This document shows, one piece after another, positions 26,539 through 34,275 of a stretch of 64,000 bases of DNA. Made by a program: the position numbers and the translations under genes. The stretch is from the NCBI GenBank assembly GCA_002436015.1, contig DIXJ01000010.1, positions 43,937 to 107,936 of the forward strand, written 5' to 3'. Positions within the stretch are counted from its first letter, which is position 1. Each line of letters begins with the position of its first letter. Below the pieces are notes generated by a model. The model saw only the letters and a list, made by a program, of their open reading frames with translations. It did no database searches and was not told the origin of the DNA. The DNA comes from Synergistaceae bacterium UBA6083. GTDB taxonomy: Bacteria > Synergistota > Synergistia > Synergistales > 79-D21.

Positions 26539-27642
26539 ATGTTTACGGATCTCTTGACCGCCCTGGCCGTCGTCATCAACGGCATCCCGCAGGGCATCCT
26601 GGCCCTGAGCTTCGGCTTCGCGGCCTTTCCCACGGCGATCGCCTTCCTGGTGGGCATCGCGGGTTCCCTGGCTTTCAACTCGGTGGCCACCATCAGCTTC
26701 CAGGCGGAAACGATCACCCTGGCGGGCACGATGGGCCGCAACGTCAGGGAGCGCCTGAGCCTGGTCTTCTGGGGCGGCATCTTCCTGCTCATCCCGTCCG
26801 TTTTGGGGATGAACGAGGCGATCGTGGCCTTCATCGGTCCCACCATCGTCACCTCGATGATGGCGGGCGTCGGCATCATGCTGGCGTTCGTGGCGGTGAA
26901 CCTGTACGCCTCCGAGAAGTTTTCCGGGGCCATGTCGTTCGTGTCGGCCCTGGTGGTGTGGTTCATCACGAAGGACCTGGCCAAGACGATCATCGTTTCC
27001 GTGCTGGCCTCCACGGCGGTCTACAACTACCTGCGCTACGTGGCGAAGAAGGAAGTGGACGCGCCTGAGGTCCACCTTGAGAACGAGCGCTTCCACTTCG
27101 GGAACATCGAGTGGTGTTTCTGGCGGAACCGGGCGGTCTTCCTGGGCGCCCTTGGCATCGCCTGCCTCAACATCGGGGCGAATATCTCCTTCGGCAAGAT
27201 CACGGGCAGCATCGCCAACACGAGCACGAACATCGACCACCTGGCGATCTACTCGAGCGTTGCGGACATCCTGTCGACTCTCTTCGGCGGCGGCCCGGTC
27301 GAGGCCATCATCTCCGGCACGGCCACGGCCCCGAACCCGCTTCGCAGTTCCGTGATGATGATGGGCATCATGGCGGCGATCCTGCTTTTCAAGCTGCTGC
27401 CGGTCATCGGCCGCTACGTGCACCGGTCCTCCATCGCGGGATTTTTGTTCATCCTGGGCACCTTCGTCACGTTCTCGACGAACATCCAGGGCGCCATCGC
27501 CTCGGCCCCAGCCTTCGCGGGACCCTACGGCTTCTCCCCCTGGGGGATGGTCATCGGGGCCACCACGCTCGTTTCGGCGCGTTGGAACCCGTTCTACGGG
27601 CTGCTGGCCGGACTGGCGATCAAGCTGGCCTTCCAGCTGTAG
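26539..27642 (+). CDS. NCS2-like membrane permease, possibly for purines
   Basis: A 367-residue polytopic membrane protein with about ten hydrophobic segments. It begins near-typically for an NCS2/AzgA-like permease (LTALAVVINGIPQGILALSF), and STLFGGGPVEAIISGTA resembles the substrate-site half helix of that superfamily. It is shorter than a standard NCS2 protein. It is followed after 12 bases by a phosphoribosyltransferase with a PRPP site, so the likely role is uptake of a nucleobase that is then converted to a nucleotide. AAAGGAG precedes the ATG. The substrate is inferred from context. Confidence 0.7.
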   Translation: MFTDLLTALAVVINGIPQGILALSFGFAAFPTAIAFLVGIAGSLAFNSVATISFQAETITLAGTMGRNVRERLSLVFWGGIFLLIPSVLGMNEAIVAFIGPTIVTSMMAGVGIMLAFVAVNLYASEKFSGAMSFVSALVVWFITKDLAKTIIVSVLASTAVYNYLRYVAKKEVDAPEVHLENERFHFGNIEWCFWRNRAVFLGALGIACLNIGANISFGKITGSIANTSTNIDHLAIYSSVADILSTLFGGGPVEAIISGTATAPNPLRSSVMMMGIMAAILLFKLLPVIGRYVHRSSIAGFLFILGTFVTFSTNIQGAIASAPAFAGPYGFSPWGMVIGATTLVSARWNPFYGLLAGLAIKLAFQL

Positions 27643-27654
27643 GGGACGCGGGAA

Positions 27655-28212
27655 ATGCCGGAAAGCACGAACGGTTTCTACGAGCTCCGCGTAGCGGGGC
27701 TCACCCGCCGCCTGAAAAAGGTCCGGGTGGCCGACTCCCTTGTGATCGCCTCGTTCGTCATGCTGGGGGACACGAAGCTGATCGAGTCCTGCGCCGACGC
27801 CCTGCTGCCGCTCCTGCCCAAGGAGAAAATCGACATGCTGGTCTGCCTGGAGGCGAAGGGGATCCCCCTGACCCACGCCCTGGCGGTTCGGCTCGGGGTG
27901 GATTACATCACGGTGCGCAAGTCCGTGAAAAGCTACATGGAGAACCCCCTGGTGGTGGAGGTCCAGTCCATCACGACGGCGGGGAGCCAACTCCTCGTCA
28001 TGGACGGGGTGGACCGGGCCAAGGTGGAGGGGAAACGCATCTGCGTGGTGGACGACGTGGTTTCCACGGGAGGATCCCTGCGTTCCGTAGAGAAACTGCT
28101 GGCCGAGGCCGGGGCCGAGGTGGTCTCCAAAACCGCGGTGCTGCTCGAAGAGGGCGGCTACGACGGGCAGGACCTGGTCTACCTCGAGAGGCTCCCGGTC
28201 TTCCCGGACTGA
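27655..28212 (+). CDS. Purine-type phosphoribosyltransferase
   Basis: A 185-residue cytoplasmic enzyme with the PRPP-binding motif ICVVDDVVSTGGSLRSVEKL. Early in the protein, LEAKGIPLTHALAVRLG matches the pattern around the base-binding region of adenine or xanthine phosphoribosyltransferases. It would join a free base to PRPP. It lies just behind the permease gene, which supports a salvage unit. Which base is used cannot be decided here. Its stop is directly followed by dispersed repeat copy 4 and a strong terminator. Confidence 0.85.
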   Translation: MPESTNGFYELRVAGLTRRLKKVRVADSLVIASFVMLGDTKLIESCADALLPLLPKEKIDMLVCLEAKGIPLTHALAVRLGVDYITVRKSVKSYMENPLVVEVQSITTAGSQLLVMDGVDRAKVEGKRICVVDDVVSTGGSLRSVEKLLAEAGAEVVSKTAVLLEEGGYDGQDLVYLERLPVFPD

Positions 28213-28214
28213 AA

Positions 28215-28252
28215 CTGGACAGGTACAAATTCGTTGCGTTCACATTCACAAG
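28215..28252 (+). repeat. Dispersed repeat, copy 4
   Basis: CTGGACAGGTACAAATTCGT followed by TGCGTTCACATTCACAAG matches the other copies but lacks the AATTCGG start. It sits two bases after the phosphoribosyltransferase stop, in the same orientation, and just before the terminator. Confidence 0.85.
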
Positions 28253-28257
28253 AAATA

Positions 28258-28285
28258 GGGGGGGCAAAAGCCCCCCCGTTTTTTT
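28258..28285 (+). terminator. Rho-independent terminator
   Basis: GGGGGGGC and GCCCCCCC form an 8-bp stem around AAAA, followed by GTTTTTTT. It ends the permease/phosphoribosyltransferase unit and isolates the next operon. Confidence 0.92.
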
Positions 28286-28365
28286 CCTCTCTTGCTGTTT
28301 GCTGTGGCAGGTCATTGTTTGGTAAGCTGGCTCAATGTGAACCAGGGTGTCCAGGGGGGAGAGTG

Positions 28366-29400
28366 GTGGGCTTGAGGGGAAGGTTCCCGCGCATAGCGGC
28401 GTTCATCATGGAGATCGGGTGCCTGGCCTTTCTTTTTTGCGGCGCCTTGCCAGTGGAGGCGGCTTCTTCCGCGTTGACCCCCATCCGCGCGGTGGTCCTG
28501 CCCTACATTACTTTTGCGCCGTTCTTCATCGCCAAGGACGAGGGGTATTTCGAAAAAGAAGGATTGGACGTCGAGTTTGTCAGGCTGGTCCAGCCGATGG
28601 CGGGAGTGGCTGAGGTGGCTAAAGGCAGCATCGACATGACCCAGGTCGGGACGCGTGTCGGGATCTTCAACGCCATGAGCCGGGGGGCGAACCTCCGGAT
28701 CGTGGCCGACAAGGGCGGCTTTGCGGGGGAGAAGGCGGCATCCAGCGGATTCCTGATCCGGAAGGAATTGCTCGACAGCAAGGGCAAGCCTGACTGGCAG
28801 AGGATTAAAGGGCGCAAGGTGTCCGTGGATCCCACCAGCTTCTGGGGGTTCCTCTTCGAGAAGTACCTGGTTCGAAACGGCCTGAAGATGTCGGACTTCG
28901 ATGTCGAGGATTTGCCTGTCACGGTCCTGCCCGGCGCTTTCGACCAAGGGAACGTGGCGATCGCCCACGTCACCGAGCCCTGGGTTACGAAAATCACCCG
29001 GGAAGGGAAGGTCGTGCTGCTCGTGGCAGACGCAACTCTGTCGCCGAAGTCGCATTTCTCGGGAATCTGTTTCGGCCCCTCCCTGCTGGAAGCCAATCCC
29101 CAGGCGGGGGAGAGGTTCATGGTGGGCTACCTCAAAGGGGTCCGCCAGTACAACAAGGGGAAAACAAGCCGGAACATCGATATCATCGCCAAAAACACCG
29201 GCCTGGACACAAGTAGTGTCGCCGATTCTGCCTGGCCGGCAATTCGCAACGACGGCCACATGGATGTCTCCGGCTTCGTCGAGTTCCAGCGCTGGGCAAT
29301 GAAAAAAGGGTACCTCGATTCTGTCGTCCCTGCGGAGAAACTTTGGGATCCCCGCTTCGTCGAACAGGCCAACCGCAAGCTAGGCGGCAAGAACCCCTGA
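28366..29400 (+). CDS. ABC importer substrate-binding protein, NMT1/SsuA-like
   Basis: An exported solute-binding protein of about 344 residues. A short basic N-terminus and hydrophobic segment (CLAFLFCGALPVEA) form the signal peptide. IRAVVLPYITFAPFFIAKDE followed by GYFEKEGLDVEFV is the typical opening of NMT1/THI5-like and SsuA/TauA-like proteins. The start is uncertain: GTG at 28366 or 28363, TTG at 28372 or ATG at 28408, all near a GGGGGGAG stretch. It heads an operon with an A-PCP-TE synthetase, an ABC ATPase, an ABC permease and a phosphopantetheinyl transferase. Family members bind sulfonates, nitrate, thiamine precursors or aromatic acids; the ligand here is unknown. Confidence 0.88.
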   Translation: MGLRGRFPRIAAFIMEIGCLAFLFCGALPVEAASSALTPIRAVVLPYITFAPFFIAKDEGYFEKEGLDVEFVRLVQPMAGVAEVAKGSIDMTQVGTRVGIFNAMSRGANLRIVADKGGFAGEKAASSGFLIRKELLDSKGKPDWQRIKGRKVSVDPTSFWGFLFEKYLVRNGLKMSDFDVEDLPVTVLPGAFDQGNVAIAHVTEPWVTKITREGKVVLLVADATLSPKSHFSGICFGPSLLEANPQAGERFMVGYLKGVRQYNKGKTSRNIDIIAKNTGLDTSSVADSAWPAIRNDGHMDVSGFVEFQRWAMKKGYLDSVVPAEKLWDPRFVEQANRKLGGKNP

Positions 29401-29401
29401 G

Positions 29402-31960
29402 ATGGAACTCGACGACTATCTCTCCAAGGCTTTTTGGGAAAGATTTGAAGAGATCGCCGGCCATTTCCCCGATATCCCGGCTTATTCGCGGGAAGGGGAA
29501 GATCTCACCTACGGGGAGATCCTCTCCCGGGCTGAGGGTTTGGCCGGGAGGCTGGACAAGATTACTCACGGGATTCGCGGGCATGTCGTCGAAGTGGAGG
29601 CCACGCTGGTTCCAGGGAGCATCGTTTCTTTCCTGGCCGTTCTCAAGGCCGGGGCCGTCATCTTGCCGATGGATCCATCCTTCCCACTGGACTTTCGGCA
29701 GGAGATCCGCCGGCAGGTTTCCCCCATTGCCCGCCTGGAGGCAGGCGATGGCCCGCGAGATGTCGTTTTGTGCCAGGACAAGGCTCAGGGCAAGGAAACC
29801 CCGCCCGTCCCGTTTGCACCTGAAGAGGCGGCTGTTCTTCTCTGGACCTCGGGCTCCACGGGAAGCCCGAAAGGGATTCTTCTCCCAGAACAGGCCTTCC
29901 TCCTCGATGCGTGGAACCGCATCAGGGATTATGACGTTCAACCCGGCGACAGGGTCGCCTGGACGGCTCCTCCCGTCCTCGCGGGACCCATCGGAATGCT
30001 TTGCTTCTCTCTCCTCGGCGGTGCGACGCTTGTTCCTTTCCCCCTGAAATCGATCGATGCGGGCGCCCTTTCCGGGCTTCTCCGCGGGGAGCGGGTCAGC
30101 TACTTCAATCCCCCGGTTTCCTATTACAGGCAGTGGATGCTTGCCGACGAGGGCAAAGGATGCCTGCCCGACTTGCGCACGGTCGTCATAGGCGGGCAGC
30201 CCGTAAGCTGGAAGGATGTCCATGCCATCCAGGGACGCCTTTCCGAAGGAGCGAGACTGGTTCACCGCTACGCGGCCTCGGAGGCGGGATTGATCTCCCA
30301 GGCCTTTTTCGAAAGGCTCGAAGCGGCTGGGGACGAGGGGATCGTACCGCTGGGATCTCCCCCCAGGGGGAAGCGAACGGTGATCCTTGGGGAGGACGGG
30401 GCATTCCTGCCGACAGGCGAAATGGGTGAAATCGGCGTGGTCAGCCCGCACGGGGCACTGGGGTATTGGAAGCGTCCCGACCTGGACCGAGAACATTTTC
30501 GAAGGCTCCCCGGCGGGGAGACCCTGTTCCTCACTTCGGACCTTGGGCGATTGAGGCCCGACGGCCAACTGGAATTGCTTGGCAGAAGGGACGGCCAGCT
30601 GAAAATAAGGGGCTTCCGCGTTGAACCCGCCCAGGTCGAGGCGGCCTTGAGAAACCTGCCCGGCGTGGTGGACGCGGTCCTTCTTCCGTGGACCCCGCCA
30701 GCTTTTCCGGATGAGAATGAGCTTGTCGCCTACGTTGAGCCCGCCATGGGTTCAAGGTTGGCTGCGGATGGGCTGAGAGCCGGCCTCCAGAAATTGCTGC
30801 CCGAGTTCATGGTTCCTTCAAGGTTTGTCCTGTTGGAGGAAATGCCAAGAACCCGGAACGGCAAACCCGATCGTACCCGGTTCCCGGATCCGGGAACCTC
30901 CCGGCCGAACCTCACGGTGAGTTTTGTCCAGCCGCAAGGTAAGAAGGAAGAGAGGATTGCCGGCTTGTGGCAGGAAGTGCTGGGGATCTCCCCCATTGGG
31001 GCGGAAGACGACTTTTTCGATCTTGGCGGGCACTCCCTTTTGGCAGTTCGCCTGTTTTCCCGGATCGAAAAGGTTTTCGGCAGGGATATCCCCCTGGCAG
31101 AGTTGCTCCAGGCCCGGACCGTGAGATCCATGGCGCGCCTGCTGGATGCCCCGGAAGCCGAAAAGGAATGGAAGTGCCTTGTCCGGATCAACGTGGCAGG
31201 AAATCGGCCCCGGGTTTTTATCGTTCATGGAGGCGGCGGCAATGTCCTTTGTTTTGCCCGGCTTGCGGCCCACTTGCCCGCCTATGACGTCTACGGCTTG
31301 CAGGCGCTGGGGCTGGATCGGTGTCACCTGCCCCAGCTTTCGGTAAAGGGGATGGCGGAGAGGTATGCGGCCGAAATCCGTGCGGAGCAGCCCCATGGTC
31401 CTTTCCGGATCGTCGGCTATTCCTTCGGAAGTGTCGTGGCGTTCGAGCTTGCCGTCCTCCTGCAGGCCTCGGGTGAAGAGGTTGTCTTCCTGGGCTTGCT
31501 GGATCGGGCTACGCCTGCCCGGTCGTCAGCCCCTCCCCGCGGCAACCTCGTTTCGGAAATTTGGGACCGGGGGACGACCCGCCTCAAGTTCCATTTGAGG
31601 CTAAGGGCGGGGCGGCTTTTGCTGGGGGCGGGCCTGCCCGTTCCGTTCATGCAGAAAATCTACAATGTCGCGACCACTTTCATGAGCCGGGATTATGTCC
31701 CACCGGCGGCATTTATGGGCAACATGGCCGTTTTCCAGACCGAGGAAAGGCGAAGCGAAGGGATCGATCCGGCTTCCGAAAGAGGATGGGGACCGCACGT
31801 AAAGGGGGAAACCCGGGTTTATCCCGTTCCGGGCACGCATCACACGCTGCTCGATGATCCTCATGTCCAGGATGTAGCCAGGGCCCTCGAAACAGCCCTT
31901 GGCGAGCCTTTTTTGGGTAAACGCCTATCCGGCGCACCGGAAAGGTTAAAGGAGATTTAG
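29402..31960 (+). CDS. Single-module nonribosomal peptide synthetase-like enzyme (A-PCP-TE)
   Basis: An 852-residue three-domain enzyme with no condensation domain. Adenylation domain, about residues 1-490: core A3 LLWTSGSTGSPKG at 146, A5-like YAASEAG, A8 GRRDGQLKIRGFRVEP, and the A10 Lys 488 in NGKPDR. Carrier domain: DDFFDLGGHSLL with the phosphopantetheine Ser 545. Thioesterase: GYSFGS with Ser 674, Asp 701 in LLDRA, and His 813/814 in GTHHTLL. Aligned to core A4, the usual FDxS block reads LAGP, so the Asp that binds an amino group is Ala 194. That suggests a carboxylic acid substrate without an alpha-amino group. It starts one base after the binding protein gene and shares its operon with importer genes and a PPTase. 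Confidence 0.93.
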   Translation: MELDDYLSKAFWERFEEIAGHFPDIPAYSREGEDLTYGEILSRAEGLAGRLDKITHGIRGHVVEVEATLVPGSIVSFLAVLKAGAVILPMDPSFPLDFRQEIRRQVSPIARLEAGDGPRDVVLCQDKAQGKETPPVPFAPEEAAVLLWTSGSTGSPKGILLPEQAFLLDAWNRIRDYDVQPGDRVAWTAPPVLAGPIGMLCFSLLGGATLVPFPLKSIDAGALSGLLRGERVSYFNPPVSYYRQWMLADEGKGCLPDLRTVVIGGQPVSWKDVHAIQGRLSEGARLVHRYAASEAGLISQAFFERLEAAGDEGIVPLGSPPRGKRTVILGEDGAFLPTGEMGEIGVVSPHGALGYWKRPDLDREHFRRLPGGETLFLTSDLGRLRPDGQLELLGRRDGQLKIRGFRVEPAQVEAALRNLPGVVDAVLLPWTPPAFPDENELVAYVEPAMGSRLAADGLRAGLQKLLPEFMVPSRFVLLEEMPRTRNGKPDRTRFPDPGTSRPNLTVSFVQPQGKKEERIAGLWQEVLGISPIGAEDDFFDLGGHSLLAVRLFSRIEKVFGRDIPLAELLQARTVRSMARLLDAPEAEKEWKCLVRINVAGNRPRVFIVHGGGGNVLCFARLAAHLPAYDVYGLQALGLDRCHLPQLSVKGMAERYAAEIRAEQPHGPFRIVGYSFGSVVAFELAVLLQASGEEVVFLGLLDRATPARSSAPPRGNLVSEIWDRGTTRLKFHLRLRAGRLLLGAGLPVPFMQKIYNVATTFMSRDYVPPAAFMGNMAVFQTEERRSEGIDPASERGWGPHVKGETRVYPVPGTHHTLLDDPHVQDVARALETALGEPFLGKRLSGAPERLKEI

Positions 31961-31962
31961 GC

Positions 31963-32745
31963 ATGTTGCATTGCAGGGGGCTTTCAAAACGTTACGAAAG
32001 CGGGAACGGTTCCGTTACGGCCCTGGAAAAGGTCGACCTTGACCTGGCCGAAGGGGAGTTCCTGTGTGTCCTGGGCCCGTCGGGCTGCGGAAAATCCACG
32101 CTCCTGCGGTTGGTGGCCGGGATCGTCGCCCCATCGGCAGGCAGCATCGAATTCGTTCCGGGGTGCGGGCGTCCACCGGGGCGCCCCAGGTGCGCCATGG
32201 TGTTCCAGGACCACGGCCTTTTTCCCTGGATGACGGTTCTTGAAAACACGGGCTTCGGCTTGAAAATGCAGGGAGTCGCAGGGAAGGAGCGAGAGGCGAT
32301 GTCCACACCCGTGCTGGAACAGGTCGGCATGGGGGGCTTCGGGCGGCATTACCCTCACGAGCTCTCGATGGGCATGCGCCAGCGTGTGGCGCTGGCCCGG
32401 GCTTTTGTTTCTTCCCCCGATGTCCTCCTGATGGATGAGCCGTTCGCATCGCTGGATGCCCAGTCAAGGGCCGTTCTCCAGCGTGACCTGCGTTCCTGGC
32501 AGGAAGAACGCGGCACGCCGGTCATTTTCATTACGCATGACATCGCGGAATCCCTTGCCCTTGCGGACCGGATCCTTGTCCTTTCGGCACGGCCGGGGAG
32601 GGTTTTGGCGAACATCCCCCTGCCTCCGGGCCGATGCCATTCACCGGTGGCCGGTTTTGATCCCGAACTCGGGGCGATCGGCCGGGAGATCTGGGGCATG
32701 CTGGGGCAGGAATCCTGCCCCGAGCTGCAGGGTGCAAGCCTTTGA
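31963..32745 (+). CDS. ABC importer ATPase, NitT/TauT type
   Basis: A 260-residue ATPase of the SsuB/TauB class. Walker A is GPSGCGKST, the signature LSMGMRQRVALARAF, Walker B VLLMDEPFASLD, and the switch His is in FITHD. AAAGGAG lies just before the stop of the synthetase gene and serves the ATG two bases after that stop. It powers uptake through the permease gene that overlaps its 3' end. Confidence 0.94.
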   Translation: MLHCRGLSKRYESGNGSVTALEKVDLDLAEGEFLCVLGPSGCGKSTLLRLVAGIVAPSAGSIEFVPGCGRPPGRPRCAMVFQDHGLFPWMTVLENTGFGLKMQGVAGKEREAMSTPVLEQVGMGGFGRHYPHELSMGMRQRVALARAFVSSPDVLLMDEPFASLDAQSRAVLQRDLRSWQEERGTPVIFITHDIAESLALADRILVLSARPGRVLANIPLPPGRCHSPVAGFDPELGAIGREIWGMLGQESCPELQGASL

Positions 32746-33515
32746 ATACGGGATGGAAGCAAATCCTGCGGGCCCTGCTCCTGCCGTGCATCCTCCTCCT
32801 GGGCTGGGAATTGGGGGTCCGGGCCGGATGGGTTTCCCCGATGTTTTTTCCCGCTCCGACGACGATCGCGGTGACCCTGGCTGCACTGGCGAAAAGCGGG
32901 CGCCTGGGTGCCGACCTCCTTGCCACCCTTTTGCGGGTTGCCCTGGGGCTGTCGATCGGGGTTGGCCTGGGCCTGCCGCTTGGCTTGTTGATGGGCTGGA
33001 AGCCTTCCTTCCGGGCCATCGTCGATCCCATGGTTGGCGCGACCCATGCCCTTCCAAAGATTGCCATGTACCCGATCCTGATGGTCCTGTTCGGCATCGG
33101 GGACGGTTCCCGGGTAGCTTTGATCACGCTCGGGGCGTTTTTTCCCATGCTGATCAACGCCATGACTGCGGTGCGCCAGATCGACCCCCGCTATTTCGAG
33201 GTTGCGGAAAGCTATGGCGCCAGGGGATTCCGGATCCTCTCGGAGGTGATCTGGCCGGGCAGCCTGCCTCTTGTCCTTGCGGGTTTCCGCCTGGCCCTGA
33301 ACGGAGCGTTGCTGCTCGGCATCGCGGCGGAACTCCTTACGGCCCGGGAGGGTTTGGGCGGGATGATCTGGATGGCCTGGCAGACTTTCAGGACGGAAGA
33401 ACTTTATGCGGCACTTTTCGTCACGGGACTGCTCGGGGTGGCTTTCAACAGCCTGACGGACCTGATGGTCAGGATCCTCGCCCCATGGCGGCCCGGGGCA
33501 GAAAACGGCAAATAG
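32742..33515 (+). CDS. ABC importer permease, NitT/TauT type
   Basis: A 257-residue membrane permease with about six hydrophobic helices. The EAA-like loop appears as EVAESYGARGFRILSEVIWP followed by SLPLVLAGFRLALNGA, as in SsuC/TauC proteins. It starts with TTG at 32742, overlapping the ATPase stop. With the binding protein at 28366 and the ATPase it completes one importer. The synthetase gene lies between the binding protein and the ATPase, so the importer and the enzyme are made together. Confidence 0.93.
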   Translation: MNTGWKQILRALLLPCILLLGWELGVRAGWVSPMFFPAPTTIAVTLAALAKSGRLGADLLATLLRVALGLSIGVGLGLPLGLLMGWKPSFRAIVDPMVGATHALPKIAMYPILMVLFGIGDGSRVALITLGAFFPMLINAMTAVRQIDPRYFEVAESYGARGFRILSEVIWPGSLPLVLAGFRLALNGALLLGIAAELLTAREGLGGMIWMAWQTFRTEELYAALFVTGLLGVAFNSLTDLMVRILAPWRPGAENGK

Positions 33516-33555
33516 AGGCCCTGGTATCGGCTTTGGCCGGGGATGCATCCAAGGA

Positions 33556-34245
33556 ATGAGGAACCCTTTGCAGCCGCAGGACTGGCAACCGCTTTCCCGA
33601 AAGGTTCCGGTAAAGGTCTGGACGGTTTCCGTTTCTTCGGTTTTTGGGACCTGCGGGACGGCAGGGCTTTCGGATGCCGAGCGGGATCGGGCAGGCAGGT
33701 TTCGGTACGAGGAGGATTCGAGGCGCTTCTGTGCGAGCCGCCTTCTCTTGCGAGAGGTCCTCGGGAGACATCTGCTCACGAGGCCGGAGGACATCCAGCT
33801 AAAGAAGGCTCCCGGAGGCAAGCTCTCCGTCGTTTTGCCCCCTGGCTTCCCACCCGTTTTTTTCAGCCTTTCCCGGTCAGGCGATTTTTGCACGGTCGCT
33901 CTCTCAGCTTCTGCCGAGGTCGGGGTGGACATTGAAAAAACCAGGGAGTTTTTCGACTGGGAAGCTGTTGCCCGAGCCTGGCTGAGCGAGGGAGAACAAA
34001 ACGCCATAAGGTCCCTGGTTGGGGAGAACTCCCGCACCGAGGCCTTCTTCAGGCTATGGTGCGCACGCGAGGCTGCGGCAAAGGCCTTGGGGCTGGGGCT
34101 TGCCCTGGATCCTCGTTCTGCGGGGAGCCTGGAGAGGATCCTGGAGGGGTGGCCTGTCATGGCCGTGTTCGGGGAAAGGGCCGTCGAGGTGGCCGAGATG
34201 GAGGCTCCCCAAGGGTACCGGCTTGCCGTGGCAAGTCTGGCCTGA
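33556..34245 (+). CDS. 4'-phosphopantetheinyl transferase, Sfp type
   Basis: A 229-residue Sfp-type enzyme that moves phosphopantetheine from CoA to a carrier-domain Ser. VGVDIEKTREF holds the Mg-binding acids, and FFRLWCAREAAAKALG is the W-x-x-K/R-E-A-x-x-K motif. RRFCASRLLLREVLG is the CoA-binding basic stretch. It is the last gene of the operon, 40 bases after the permease, and very probably activates Ser 545 of the A-PCP-TE synthetase. Presence of a dedicated PPTase argues that the synthetase is functional. Confidence 0.93.
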   Translation: MRNPLQPQDWQPLSRKVPVKVWTVSVSSVFGTCGTAGLSDAERDRAGRFRYEEDSRRFCASRLLLREVLGRHLLTRPEDIQLKKAPGGKLSVVLPPGFPPVFFSLSRSGDFCTVALSASAEVGVDIEKTREFFDWEAVARAWLSEGEQNAIRSLVGENSRTEAFFRLWCAREAAAKALGLGLALDPRSAGSLERILEGWPVMAVFGERAVEVAEMEAPQGYRLAVASLA

Positions 34246-34255
34246 TTGGCCCAGC

Positions 34256-34275
34256 GGGGGCGAAAGCCCCCTCTT
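34256..34275 (+). terminator. Terminator after the synthetase/importer operon
   Basis: GGGGGC and GCCCCC pair around GAAA, followed by a T-rich tract (TCTTTC). It separates the operon from the converging MFS gene and may act in both directions. Confidence 0.7.

Noticed and set aside
28234..28365. Longer N-terminus for the binding protein beginning inside the dispersed repeat
   Set aside because: The frame would run through a strong terminator hairpin and push the signal peptide more than 40 residues inside the protein.
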